Assembly: GCF_900177515.1 (NCBI RefSeq)
Contig: NZ_FXAK01000010.1
Span: 310,001 to 374,000, forward strand
Direction of reading: 5' to 3'
DNA from: Azospirillum oryzae
Lineage (GTDB): Bacteria > Pseudomonadota > Alphaproteobacteria > Azospirillales > Azospirillaceae
DNA: 64,000 bases
The notes under the pieces were generated by a model. It worked only from the letters and a program-made list of their open reading frames with translations. It had not been told where the DNA came from and did no database searches. A program made the translations under genes and the position numbers. Shown piece after piece: positions 49,758 to 58,500 of this stretch (its first letter is position 1; every line of letters starts with the position of its first letter).

Positions 49758-51433
49758 TGCGCGGCCTCCAGAACCGGAACGCGGCTCTGCACCACGCGGA
49801 AGCGGTTGGCGACGAAAGCGAGGTCGCACAGCGCCGCATTGGCCGCCGGGTTGGCGCCGGTGCCGTGGAAGTCGCTGAAGGCCGCCGACTGGTTGACGAA
49901 GACGCCGCCGGTCAGGTTGACCGACAGGGCGACGCCGGCCTCGACGAACAGGTCGGTCGCCTGTTCGATCAGCTGCGGGTCGGTGCTGTAGAGGCCGGTG
50001 GTCAGCGCGCCCTTCGTGCGGGTCAGGCGGGCGGCGCGCTCCAGGCTGTCGGCGGTGCTGTCGGTCTTCACGATGATGGAGATCGGGCCGAACAGCTCAT
50101 GGCCGTACTTGTCCTCATCCGCCGCGTCCATGGTCAGGATCAGCGGCGTGCGGATGCGGGCGTCGGGGAACTTCGGGTGGGTGATGGCGCGGGACGGCAG
50201 CACGACGGTGCCGAGCTTGGCGGCCTCGTCGATGCGGGCCAGCGTGGCGTCGGACTGGATGGCGCCCAGCACCTCCACCGCGCGTTCCGGGTCCGACAGG
50301 AACTTGTCGACGCCGCCGGCGAGTGCGGAGACGACCTGATCGAAGCTCATGCGCTCAGGCCCGGCCTGGATGCCGTCCTTGGGCACGAAGATGACCTGGG
50401 TCGTCGTGCACATCTGGCCGGAATAGAGGCTGAGCGTGAAGGCGAGGTTGCGCACCATGCCCTTGGGGTCGTCGGTGCCGTCGATCACCACCGTGTTGAC
50501 GCCGGCCTTCTCGGTGTAGACCTGGGCCTGACGGGCGTTCTGCTCTAGCCAATCGCCGAAGCCGGTTGAGCCGGTGTAGTCGATCACCGCCACTTCCGGC
50601 CGCAGTGCCAGATCCTTGGCGACGGTGTCGCCGATGGCGAGCGTGACGAGGTTGGGGTCGAGCCCACACTCCGCCAGAACCTCCCGTGCGATCTTCACGG
50701 TGATGGCGAGCGGCAGGATGGCGGTGGGGCCGGGCTTGACGATCACCGCGTTGCCGGTGACGAGGCTGGCGAACAGGCCGGGATAGCCGTTCCAGGTCGG
50801 GAAGGTGGCGCAGCCGATGACCAGCCCGACGCCGCGGCCGACCACCTCGAACCGCTTGTCCATCACCAGCGGCGGGTTCTTGCCCTGCGGCTTTTCCCAG
50901 CGCGCGGCCGGGGTCTGGTCGGTCATCGCCTTCCAGCCATAGGCCACCGCCTCAAGCCCGCGGTCCTGGGCGTGCGGGGCGCCGGCCTGGAAGGCCATCA
51001 TGAAGGCCTGCCCGGTGGTGTGCATCACCGCATTGGCGATCTCGAAGCTGCGGGCATTCAGCCGCTTCAGGATTTCCAGGCAGACGCCGGCGCGGCCGTT
51101 CGGCCCGGCCTTGCGCCAGCCCGGCATCGCCGCCTTGGCCGCCTTCACCAGCGCATCGACGTCCGACACCGGATAGGTGATGCCGAGGTCGAAGCCGAAG
51201 GGCGAGCGCTCGCCACCCACCGTGCCGGTGACGCCCGGCTGGTCCAGCTCGAAAGGCTTGTCGCGGTAGGCCGCGAAGGCCGCCTCGCCATCCGCCGCCG
51301 CCGTCTCGCCATAGGCGCGCGGGCTCGGCATTTCAGGGAAGGCCGACCAGTAGGCGCGGCTGCGGCAGGCCTCCACGGCCTTCTGCAGCGTCGCCTCGTG
51401 CGTCTCGAACAGGCTCTGCGGGGTGGTGGTCAT
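49754..51433 (-). CDS. paaN: Phenylacetic acid degradation aldehyde dehydrogenase PaaN (stand-alone)
   Basis: The 559-residue aldehyde dehydrogenase superfamily member matches the PaaN_2 type, not fused PaaZ. It has VIGCATFPTWNGYPGLFASLVTGN, the cofactor-site IDYTGSTGFGDWLE, catalytic Cys in YSGQMCTTTQVIF and ELFGPISIIVKTD. It would oxidise the open-chain semialdehyde after oxepin-CoA ring opening. Unlike E. coli PaaZ (about 680 residues), there is no C-terminal MaoC hydratase domain, so ring hydrolysis must be done by another protein. Located between paaE and paaG. Confidence 0.9.
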   Translation of the reverse strand: MTTTPQSLFETHEATLQKAVEACRSRAYWSAFPEMPSPRAYGETAAADGEAAFAAYRDKPFELDQPGVTGTVGGERSPFGFDLGITYPVSDVDALVKAAKAAMPGWRKAGPNGRAGVCLEILKRLNARSFEIANAVMHTTGQAFMMAFQAGAPHAQDRGLEAVAYGWKAMTDQTPAARWEKPQGKNPPLVMDKRFEVVGRGVGLVIGCATFPTWNGYPGLFASLVTGNAVIVKPGPTAILPLAITVKIAREVLAECGLDPNLVTLAIGDTVAKDLALRPEVAVIDYTGSTGFGDWLEQNARQAQVYTEKAGVNTVVIDGTDDPKGMVRNLAFTLSLYSGQMCTTTQVIFVPKDGIQAGPERMSFDQVVSALAGGVDKFLSDPERAVEVLGAIQSDATLARIDEAAKLGTVVLPSRAITHPKFPDARIRTPLILTMDAADEDKYGHELFGPISIIVKTDSTADSLERAARLTRTKGALTTGLYSTDPQLIEQATDLFVEAGVALSVNLTGGVFVNQSAAFSDFHGTGANPAANAALCDLAFVANRFRVVQSRVPVLEAAQ

Positions 51434-51461
51434 GGCGGGGCGTTTCCTTTTTCTCGTTGTG

Positions 51462-52541
51462 TCAGGCGGCGTCGAAGTCGATGACGACCCGTTCGGTCAG
51501 CGGGCGCGACTGGCAGGTCAGGACATAGCCGGCCTCGACCTCCCACGGCTCCAGCGAGTAGTTCTCGGCCATCTCCACCTTGCCTTCGCGGACCTTGGCG
51601 CGGCAGGTGCAGCAGACGCCGGACTTGCAGGAATAGGGCAGGTCGGCGCCATGCCGGTGGGCGGCGTCGAGGATGCTCTCGCCGTCATAGGGCAGCGTGA
51701 ATTCCTTGCGCTTGCCGTCCTGCAGGATGGCGATGGTCGCCGCGTCAGTGGGGGTGTCGGTCGCCACCTTCCTGACTGCAGGGCGGGCGGCGGTCGTGGT
51801 GCCGAACAGCTCGACATGGATGTTGGCGGGCGGCGTGCCGCAGGCGGCCAGGGCGTCGCGCACCTCCTCCACCATCGGCTGGGGGCCGCAGAGGAAAGCG
51901 GCGTCGATGTCCTCGGCCTTCAGCGGGCCGGCGCAGAGTTCGCGCACCAGACCGGCGCCGATCCGGCCGCCCAGCAGGCCGGCCTCTTCCGGTTCGCGGC
52001 TCAGCACATGGTGGATGACCAGCCGGCCGATATAGCGGTTCTTCAGGTCCTCCAGCTCTTCCCGGAAGATGATGGAGGTGACGGTGCGGTTGCCGTAGAC
52101 CAGCACGAAGCGGCTCTTCGGCTCCTGCGCCAGCACGGTCTTCAGGATCGACATCACCGGGGTGATGCCGCTGCCGGCGGCGAAGGCGACATAGGTGCGG
52201 GCGGCGTCCGGGTCGATGGGCGTGTGGAAGCGCCCCATCGGCGTCATCACCTCCAGCACCGCGCCCGGCGCCAGCGACTGGTTGGCGTGGGTGGAGAACA
52301 GGCCGCCATCGACCTTCTTCACCGCCACGCGCAACTCGCCCTCGCCCACACCGGAGCAGATTGAGTAGGAGCGCCGCACCTCCTCGTCCCCTATGTGGGT
52401 CTTGAGGGTCAGGTACTGGCCCTGGACGAAGCGGAAGCGGTCGGCGAGATCGGCCGGCACGTCGAAGGCGATCGACACGGTGTCCGCGGTCTCCCGGCGG
52501 CACTCGCGGATGGTCAGCGGGTGGAAGCTGGGGGTGGTCAT
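51462..52541 (-). CDS. paaE: 1,2-phenylacetyl-CoA epoxidase, reductase subunit
   Basis: The 359-residue class IA reductase has an FAD-binding domain (RRSYSICSG near 55-63), an NAD-binding domain (AGSGITPVMSIL; FLCGPQPMVEEVR), and a C-terminal plant-type 2Fe-2S domain with YSCKSGVCCTCRAKV and a distal Cys in LTCQSRP. It moves electrons from NADPH to the PaaABC oxygenase. It lies downstream of paaD; a 103-base palindromic repeat (52599-52701) separates the two genes. Confidence 0.93.
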   Translation of the reverse strand: MTTPSFHPLTIRECRRETADTVSIAFDVPADLADRFRFVQGQYLTLKTHIGDEEVRRSYSICSGVGEGELRVAVKKVDGGLFSTHANQSLAPGAVLEVMTPMGRFHTPIDPDAARTYVAFAAGSGITPVMSILKTVLAQEPKSRFVLVYGNRTVTSIIFREELEDLKNRYIGRLVIHHVLSREPEEAGLLGGRIGAGLVRELCAGPLKAEDIDAAFLCGPQPMVEEVRDALAACGTPPANIHVELFGTTTAARPAVRKVATDTPTDAATIAILQDGKRKEFTLPYDGESILDAAHRHGADLPYSCKSGVCCTCRAKVREGKVEMAENYSLEPWEVEAGYVLTCQSRPLTERVVIDFDAA

Positions 52542-52598
52542 GGGGTGGTCCTCGATCGGGCCGGTTGGGGGCGGGCCGGTGGAGTGGTCGCGTCGTTT

Positions 52599-52701
52599 GC
52601 CCCCTCCCCAACCCTCCCCCGCTTCGCGGGAGAGGGTGCCTTATGCGAAGCGGCGGCGGTTCCCTCTCCCACCGAAGGTGGGGGAGGGTTAGGGAGGGGG
52701 C
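52599..52701. repeat. MITE-like palindromic repeat between paaD and paaE
   Basis: The outer 22 bases at each end (52599-52620 and 52680-52701; GCCCCCTCCCCAACCCTC and its inverse) pair with one mismatch. The left 38 bases are the same as the element at 1065-1196 except for one base. Inner hairpins contain CCGCTTCGCGG and CACCGAAGGTG. It lies inside the paa operon but outside coding sequence. Confidence 0.72.
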
Positions 52702-52722
52702 ATTCGCGGCCGGCGCTTCCAC

Positions 52723-53244
52723 TCAATGGCATTTGAACACGTCGAACGGTTCGAGGCAGGAGTTGCAGGCGTGCAGCGCCTTGCAGGCGGTGGAGCCGAA
52801 GCGGCTGATCTGGCGGGTGTCCTGGGAGCCGCAGCGCGGGCAGGCGATCACCTCGTCCGGCGCGGTCAGGGCGCGCTTGCCGGAGTGCGGCGGCGGGACG
52901 ATGCCGACCTCGGCCAGCTTTTCGCGGCCGGTGTCGCTGATCCAGTCGGTGGTCCAGGGCGGGGCGATCACCACCGAGACGCGGGCGTCGAGGCGCGCGC
53001 GGGCCAGCGCGGTTTCCGCCTCCAGAACGATCACGCCGGTCGCCGGGCAGCCGGAATAAGTCGGGGTCAGCGCCACCGACAGATGCCCCTCCGCATCGGC
53101 GGACACCGCGCGGACGATGCCGAGATCGACGATGCTCAGCACCGGGATCTCCGGATCCATCACCCCGGCCAGCGCGTCCCAGGCGGCCTTCACGACCGCG
53201 TCGGCGCCCGGTTCCGGTCCCCAGCAGCCTGCTGCATCCGGCAT
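52723..53244 (-). CDS. paaD: 1,2-phenylacetyl-CoA epoxidase subunit PaaD (Fe-S assembly type)
   Basis: The 173-residue protein has a DUF59/MIP18 domain (DPEIPVLSIVDLGIVRAV, near 30-47; TYSGCPATGVI with conserved Cys) and a C-terminal zinc-ribbon-like segment, CPRCGSQDT ... CKALHACNSCLEPF. It is probably needed for Fe-S maturation of the PaaABCE complex rather than for catalysis. It lies immediately after paaC, 7 bases from its stop. Confidence 0.9.
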   Translation of the reverse strand: MPDAAGCWGPEPGADAVVKAAWDALAGVMDPEIPVLSIVDLGIVRAVSADAEGHLSVALTPTYSGCPATGVIVLEAETALARARLDARVSVVIAPPWTTDWISDTGREKLAEVGIVPPPHSGKRALTAPDEVIACPRCGSQDTRQISRFGSTACKALHACNSCLEPFDVFKCH

Positions 53245-53251
53245 TTCGGCC

Positions 53252-54019
53252 TCACCACGTCGCGTCGGGATAGGCGCGCGGCAGGAACTGCATCTCGGCC
53301 AGCAGATAGCCCAGATGCTCGCTGTGCTCGCCGCGGCGGCCGCCCTTCTGCATCCAGCCGTCGGCCGGGCGGTCGAGCGTCGCCTCCTCCAGCACCGCTT
53401 CGACGCGGGCGGTCCAGGCGGCCTTCAACTCGGCCGGGTCGGGGACGATGCCGGCGGCGACCAGCGCCTGTTCGGCCTCGTCGCGCTCGAACATCTCGCC
53501 GGTGTAGGGCCAGAGGCGGCCGAGCGCGTCGGCGACCTTGGCGTGGCTGACGTCGGTGCCGTCGCCCAGCCGCACCAGCCAGTCGCCGCTGTGGCGGACA
53601 TGGTAGCGCACCTCCTTGACCGCCTTGGCGGCGATGCCGGCCAACGTCTCGTCCTTGGAGGCGCAGAGCCGCTCATACAGCTCCACCGCCCAGGCGTCGT
53701 GCAGGAACTGGCGGACGATGGTGTGGCCGAAGTCGCGGTTGGGCTGCTCGACCAGCAGGTGGTTGCGGTAGTCGAAGACGTCGCGGCGGTAGGCGAGGCA
53801 GTCTTCGTCGCGGCCCTTGCCCTCCAGTTCGCCGGCGTAGGTCAGCAGCATGCGGGCATGGCCGACGAGGTCGAGCGCGACGTTGGTCAGCGCGATGTCC
53901 TCTTCCAGCTCCGGCGCATGGCCGCACCATTCCGACAGCCGGTGCCCCAGCACCAGCGACGTGTCGCCCAGCCGCAGCGCGGTGGCGAACAGCGCCTCCT
54001 TCAGAAGATCCGTGCTCAT
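53252..54019 (-). CDS. paaC: 1,2-phenylacetyl-CoA epoxidase, structural subunit PaaC
   Basis: The 255-residue ferritin-like protein has YRRDVFDYRNHLLVEQPNRDFGHTI, AKAVKEVRYHVRHSGDW and GRRGEHSEHLGYLLAEMQFLPRAYP, all PaaC signatures. It lacks the metal ligands of PaaA and pairs with it as a structural subunit. It starts at 54019 with a one-base overlap with the end of paaB. Confidence 0.93.
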   Translation of the reverse strand: MSTDLLKEALFATALRLGDTSLVLGHRLSEWCGHAPELEEDIALTNVALDLVGHARMLLTYAGELEGKGRDEDCLAYRRDVFDYRNHLLVEQPNRDFGHTIVRQFLHDAWAVELYERLCASKDETLAGIAAKAVKEVRYHVRHSGDWLVRLGDGTDVSHAKVADALGRLWPYTGEMFERDEAEQALVAAGIVPDPAELKAAWTARVEAVLEEATLDRPADGWMQKGGRRGEHSEHLGYLLAEMQFLPRAYPDATW

Positions 54020-54306
54020 CAGATATTCTTCACGTCTGCAGGGATGTCGTAGAAGGTCGGGTGGCGATAGACCTTGTCGTCGGCCGGATCGAACAGGCTG
54101 GCCTTCTCCGACGGGTCGGACGCGGCGATGCTGGATGCTGGGACCGCCCAGATGCTGACGCCCTCGCCGCGGCGGGTGTAGACGTCGCGGGCGTTGTCCA
54201 GCGCCATGCGGGCATCGGCGGCGTGCAGGCTGCCGACATGCTTGTGCGACAACCCGTTCTTCGGCCGGATGAAGATTTCGAACAGCGGCCAGTCTTTACG
54301 GTCCAT
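54019..54306 (-). CDS. paaB: 1,2-phenylacetyl-CoA epoxidase subunit PaaB
   Basis: The 95-residue protein has WPLFEIFIRPKNGLSHKHVG and LDNARDVYTRRGEGVSIW, typical of PaaB. It bridges the oxygenase dimers of the epoxidase complex. ATG at 54306 has GAGGGAACG upstream; the longer open frame upstream overlaps paaA in another frame. Overlaps paaC start. Confidence 0.92.
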   Translation of the reverse strand: MDRKDWPLFEIFIRPKNGLSHKHVGSLHAADARMALDNARDVYTRRGEGVSIWAVPASSIAASDPSEKASLFDPADDKVYRHPTFYDIPADVKNI

Positions 54307-54332
54307 GGTCTCGTTCCCTCGGATTTCTTGGC

Positions 54333-55352
54333 TCAGCCGGCCTTCTTCAGGGCGCGCTGCTTGCGTTTGGCGGCATGGGCGACGGCGGCCTCGCGCACCC
54401 AGGCGCCATCGTCCCACGCCTTGCGGCGGGCCTCGATGCGCTCGCGGTTGCAGGGGCCGTTGCCCTTCAGGATCTCGTTGAACTCGGTCCAGTCGATGGC
54501 GCCGAACTCGTAACGGCCGGTCTCGGCGTTGAAGCGCAGCTCCGGGTCCGGGATGGTCAGGCCCAGGAACTCCGCCTGCGGCACCGTGGCGTCGACGAAG
54601 CGCTGGCGCAGCTCGTCGTTGGAGAAGCGCTTGATCTTCCAGGCCATGTTCTGGGCGGAGTGGGCGGACTGGTCGTCCGACGGGCCGAACATCATCAGCG
54701 ACGGCCACCACCAGCGGTTCAGCGCGTCCTGCGCCATCCGCTTCTGGTCGGCCGTGCCCTGGGCCAGCGCCAGCATCAGTTCATAGCCCTGGCGCTGGTG
54801 GAAGCTCTCCTCCCGGCAGATGCGGACCATGGCGCGGGCATAGGGGCCGTAGGAGCAGCGGCAGAGCGGCACCTGATTCATGATTGCCGCACCGTCCACC
54901 AGCCAGCCGATGGCGCCGATGTCGGCCCAGGTCGGGGTCGGGTAGTTGAAGATGCTGGAATATTTGGCCTTGCCTGACAGCAGCTGGCCGACCAGCTCGT
55001 CGCGCGACACGCCCAGCGTCTCCGCAGCGCTGTAGAGGTAGAGGCCATGACCGCCCTCGTCCTGCACCTTGGCCAGCAGGGCCACCTTGCGGCGCAGGGT
55101 CGGGGCGCGGGTGACCCAGTTGCCTTCCGGCAGCATGCCGACGATTTCCGAATGGGCGTGCTGCGAGATCTGGCGGACCAGCGTGCGGCGGTAGCCCTCC
55201 GGCATCCAGTCGCGCGGCTCGATCTTCTCTTCGGCGTCGACGCGCTCCTGGAAGCGGCCCTGGAGAGCGGCGTCCTGTTCCGTCACCAGCCGGGGAGACG
55301 GTTGAGCGCTCTGCTCGGTCTTGGCGTCCAAACCCTGCGTGTACATCGGCAT
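54333..55352 (-). CDS. paaA: 1,2-phenylacetyl-CoA epoxidase, catalytic subunit PaaA
   Basis: The 339-residue diiron oxygenase subunit has ligand-bearing segments AKVQDEGGHGLYLYSAAE and ICREESFHQRQGYEL, plus WWWPSLMMFGPSDDQSAHS. It forms the ring 1,2-epoxide of phenylacetyl-CoA with O2. It is first gene of the paa set. A FNR/FixK-type box lies about 55 bases upstream (55400-55413). No paaR or paaX regulator gene is in the window. Confidence 0.94.
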   Translation of the reverse strand: MPMYTQGLDAKTEQSAQPSPRLVTEQDAALQGRFQERVDAEEKIEPRDWMPEGYRRTLVRQISQHAHSEIVGMLPEGNWVTRAPTLRRKVALLAKVQDEGGHGLYLYSAAETLGVSRDELVGQLLSGKAKYSSIFNYPTPTWADIGAIGWLVDGAAIMNQVPLCRCSYGPYARAMVRICREESFHQRQGYELMLALAQGTADQKRMAQDALNRWWWPSLMMFGPSDDQSAHSAQNMAWKIKRFSNDELRQRFVDATVPQAEFLGLTIPDPELRFNAETGRYEFGAIDWTEFNEILKGNGPCNRERIEARRKAWDDGAWVREAAVAHAAKRKQRALKKAG

Positions 55353-55399
55353 CCCCGAGATGGATTGCGCGTCCAGCGAACATTTTCTGAAAGCAAAAT

Positions 55400-55413
55400 A
55401 TGATACAGATCAA
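55400..55413 (-). promoter_or_regulatory. FNR/FixK-type box upstream of paaA
   Basis: On the minus strand it reads TTGATCTGTATCAT, matching TTGAT-N4-ATCAA at 9 of 10 positions. It is centred about 55 bases before the paaA ATG. The rest of 55353-55823 (paaA to the chemoreceptor stop) shows no gene. Confidence 0.55.
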
Positions 55414-55823
55414 AGACTGTAAAGCGCAAATGTGTGTCGCTTTCGGGGTGGGCAGGATGGCGCCAAAAAACCTGTTGAAAATCAGTTCCTTGCTTCGGAA
55501 TTCCGGCGCATGGCTTGGGGCGCGCTCCACCGGATGCGGGCGTGCAGGGGCCTGCACCGATACAAGGTCGGCGCAGTTTTAAGGATTTTGTGCGATGCGG
55601 AAGAGGCAAGACGAAGGGGGAGGGGTGCTGCCGGACCCATGACCGACGGCGGCGCTCCGGTATGGGCGAAGGAGTGGCACAGTTCCGCCACGCCCGCATG
55701 CACGCGGGCCCCGCCGGACCCTTATCGGTCCGAAGCGGGGCCAGCTTGCTTTACGCCGGCTTGCTTTCGATGGTCGCGACGGCCCTCGGGCTCGCCGTCG
55801 GCAGGGGAGGATCGATGGCGGGC

Positions 55824-57521
55824 TTACGACGCCCGCAACGCCCCCAGGAAGCCGTCCACCTCCTGCCGCATCCGTCCGGCGTCGCCGGTGACGGTGTCGA
55901 CAGAGCGCACCATGACGCTGCTCGCCTGCTCGGCGGACGCCGCGGCGGCGGTGACGGCGGCGATGTTGTCGGACACGCTGCGGGTGCCGTCGGCGGCGTC
56001 CTGGATGTTGGCGGCGATCTCGCCCACCGCGGCGCTTTGCTGTTCGACCGCGGCGGCGACCTCGCCGGCGATCTCGTTCAGGCGGGCGATGGTGCGGGTT
56101 ACGGCGCCGATGGTGTCGACCGCCGTGCCCGACGCGCTCTGGATTTCGGCGATGCGCGCCTGGATCTCGGCGGTCGCCTTGGCGGTCTGGCCGGCGAGCT
56201 GCTTGACCTCGCTGGCGACGACGGCGAAGCCCTTGCCGGCCTCACCCGCGCGGGCGGCCTCGATGGTGGCGTTCAGCGCCAGCAGGTTGGTCTGGCCGGC
56301 GATGCCGGAAATCATGTCGACCACCTTGCCGATCTCCTCTGCCGCCTCGGCAAGGCTGCCCATCACGGCGGTGCTGCGCTCGGCGTCGCGGGTGGCGTCG
56401 GCGGCGATCCCGGCGGAATCGGCGACCAACTGCGAGATGCCGGCGAAGCTGGCCGACAGTTCGGCCGTCGCGGCGGCGACGCTGTCGACATTGGCCGAGG
56501 CGCGGCCGGCCGCCGACGACACCGCGTCGGAGTGGCGCGCGGTCTCGGCCGCGCCCTCCGCCATCGCGGTGGAGGCGGCGGCCATTTCGGCGGTGGAGGC
56601 CGACAGCGCCTCGACAAGGCGCTTTACCGTCGCCTCGAAGCCGTCGGCGAGCGTGCGCAACTCGCGGCGGCGTTCCTCCGCGGCGACGGTCTTCAGCCGT
56701 TCCTGCTCCTGCTGCAGGCGTTCGGTGTCGAGCATGGTGTCGCGGAAAACGCGAGCGGCGGTGGCCATGCGCCCGATCTCGTCGCGGCGGCCTTCCTCGA
56801 AAATGGCGGTGAAGTCGCGGGCGGCCAGCCGTTCCAGCGAACTGGCGACATCGAGGATCGGGCGGGAGATGCCGCGCACCAGCACGGCGCCGAATCCCAG
56901 CGCCAGCAGCGTGCAGAGCGTCACCCCGCCCAGAACCATGCCGTGGGCACTGTTATAGACCGCCGCGCCCTGGTCGGCCACCGCGCCGGCATCGACCATC
57001 GTGCTCTCGACCAGAGCGTCAAGAGCCTCCTGCACGCGGGCGAAGGCGACGGCGCTGGGGCGCTTGAAGACGCTGACGGCGGACTGGGCATTGCCGTCGC
57101 GGGCTTGGGCGCGCACCCGGTCGGCGGCGGATGCGTAGGCGGTCCAGGCCTCGTCAAACGCCGCCAGCCGCGCCGCGCCCTCGCCGCCGGTGAAGCGGGA
57201 TCCTGCGGCCTGACGGCGGGCCGTCACCTCGGCCACCGCGTCGGTCCAGCCCTTTTCGGCCTGATTCACCTGCATCTCGTTGGTGGCGAGCGCATAGGCG
57301 GCTTCGGCAATGCGGTGGCTCTGCGCGGCGGAGGTCAGTTGACCGGCCAGCTGGGTCGCCGGCAGCGAACGGCTGCGCATCGTCTCGGCGGCATTGTTTA
57401 GGATTTCCAGCCGGCTGAGCGTGAACAGCCCGAAGGCGCCGGCCATCACCACGGTGCCGAGCACGGCGACGATGATCTTGGCGCGGATGGTCAGCTGTCC
57501 GAATGTGCGAATTTTAGCCAA
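55824..57521 (-). CDS. Methyl-accepting chemotaxis protein
   Basis: About 565 residues: N-terminal membrane helix (AKIIVAVLGTVVMAGAFGLF), a periplasmic helical sensor of about 170 residues, a second helix (MVLGGVTLCTLLALGFGAVLV), HAMP (GISRPILDVASSLERLAARD) and a long signalling domain whose hairpin tip has IAGQTNLLALNATIEAARAGE and GFAVVASEVKQLA. It passes a ligand signal to CheA/CheW. The sensor resembles four-helix-bundle domains; ligand unknown. No ATG suits the family start; a TTG at 57521 preceded by GGGGGTGCAGG is the best choice, and the longer open frame upstream (to 57716) is not convincing. It lies upstream of paaA on the same strand, so phenylacetate sensing is possible but unproven. 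Confidence 0.82.
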   Translation of the reverse strand: MAKIRTFGQLTIRAKIIVAVLGTVVMAGAFGLFTLSRLEILNNAAETMRSRSLPATQLAGQLTSAAQSHRIAEAAYALATNEMQVNQAEKGWTDAVAEVTARRQAAGSRFTGGEGAARLAAFDEAWTAYASAADRVRAQARDGNAQSAVSVFKRPSAVAFARVQEALDALVESTMVDAGAVADQGAAVYNSAHGMVLGGVTLCTLLALGFGAVLVRGISRPILDVASSLERLAARDFTAIFEEGRRDEIGRMATAARVFRDTMLDTERLQQEQERLKTVAAEERRRELRTLADGFEATVKRLVEALSASTAEMAAASTAMAEGAAETARHSDAVSSAAGRASANVDSVAAATAELSASFAGISQLVADSAGIAADATRDAERSTAVMGSLAEAAEEIGKVVDMISGIAGQTNLLALNATIEAARAGEAGKGFAVVASEVKQLAGQTAKATAEIQARIAEIQSASGTAVDTIGAVTRTIARLNEIAGEVAAAVEQQSAAVGEIAANIQDAADGTRSVSDNIAAVTAAAASAEQASSVMVRSVDTVTGDAGRMRQEVDGFLGALRAS

Positions 57522-57700
57522 TTTGCCTGCACCCCCGCCAAACTTCCGACAAGAAGCTGTCCTGCCCGAAGGAATTATTCGACCCTCAATCTTACTAATC
57601 CGAACGTTTAAAATTATCAACGCGGAAGGTAAGTGAATTGGTCGGAGATCACATGCGGACGGGCAATGGTCACAGCGGCGGAGGAGTTGGACCCGAAAAC

Positions 57701-57739
57701 GAAACGGCCGCCGCACCCGGTTGGTGCGGCGGCCGTTTC
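57701..57739 (-). terminator. Terminator after the DJ-1/PfpI-like gene
   Basis: A 17-pair stem (GAAACGGCCGCCGCACC, 57701-57717, with its complement 57723-57739) and 5-base loop is followed on the minus strand by a GTTTTC stretch. It stands 22 bases beyond the stop of the DJ-1-like gene. Confidence 0.8.
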
Positions 57740-57760
57740 GGGACCGTCTGAGGATGGAGA

Positions 57761-58324
57761 TCAGGCGGCCTTGCGAACGGAACCCAGTTCGGTGAACAGC
57801 TTCACCACGGCTTCGACGAACTCGTTCAACTGGTCCTGGCCGAGCGCCGAGACCGTGATGTCGTCGACGACCAGCGCCTCTTCGCTGATCCGGCCGCCGG
57901 CGGCGGTCAGGTCGGCGCGGTAGGCCTCCGGGGCGGCCAGCAGACGGCCGCGCAGCTTGCCGGGGATGGCGAGCAGCTGGATGCCCTGGTCGATGGCGGC
58001 GATCGGCTTGCCGGCATCCAGGAAATGGCCGACGATGCGGCGGGTGTGGGCCGACTGCTGCAGCTTCGCCACGCTGCGCTCACCGCCCGGCAGCAGCAGC
58101 ATGTCGAAGTCGGCGCCCAGCGCCTCGCTCAGATGCTTGTCCACCGGGAAGTAATGGCCCCAGGATTTGCCGTGCCAGCCGTTGACCAGACCCGTCTCGG
58201 TGGAGATGGTACGCAGCGTGGCGCCGGTCTTGATGAGCGCGCGTTGCGGCTCGGTCATCTCCGCTTCTTCGAAGCCGTTGGAGACGAGGATGGCGATAGA
58301 CTTTCCTGCGAGCGATTGATCCAT
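57761..58324 (-). CDS. DJ-1/PfpI-family protein lacking the usual nucleophile Cys
   Basis: The 187-residue protein has the DJ-1/PfpI fold: SIAILVSNGFEEAEMTEPQRAL at the start with the conserved Glu, and DMLLLPGG. At the nucleophile elbow it reads AAIDQGIQLL, where family members have AICHGPQ, so the catalytic Cys is Asp and the following His is Gln. It may be a stress protein with no protease or glyoxalase activity, or use another residue. Start MDQSLAGKS at 58324 follows AAAGGACAC; the longer frame has no support. Confidence 0.8.
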   Translation of the reverse strand: MDQSLAGKSIAILVSNGFEEAEMTEPQRALIKTGATLRTISTETGLVNGWHGKSWGHYFPVDKHLSEALGADFDMLLLPGGERSVAKLQQSAHTRRIVGHFLDAGKPIAAIDQGIQLLAIPGKLRGRLLAAPEAYRADLTAAGGRISEEALVVDDITVSALGQDQLNEFVEAVVKLFTELGSVRKAA

Positions 58325-58500
58325 ACTGTCGTGTCCTTTCATCGTTTCACCAAAGAACGCCGGAGCATCTCCGATGGCATGTCGGCCAGGGAGAACCCGC
58401 CGGGGCAGGGGAGGCGGTCGGGAAACGGTCATCGCCGCGCAAGGGGTTGCGCGGCGGCCAGTTCCGCCCGCCGGTAGCCCAAGGTCGGGTGCCGGCGTGT

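Noticed and set aside
53117..54052. Plus-strand open frame of 311 codons opposite paaC/paaD
   Set aside because: Antisense to two well-conserved epoxidase genes.
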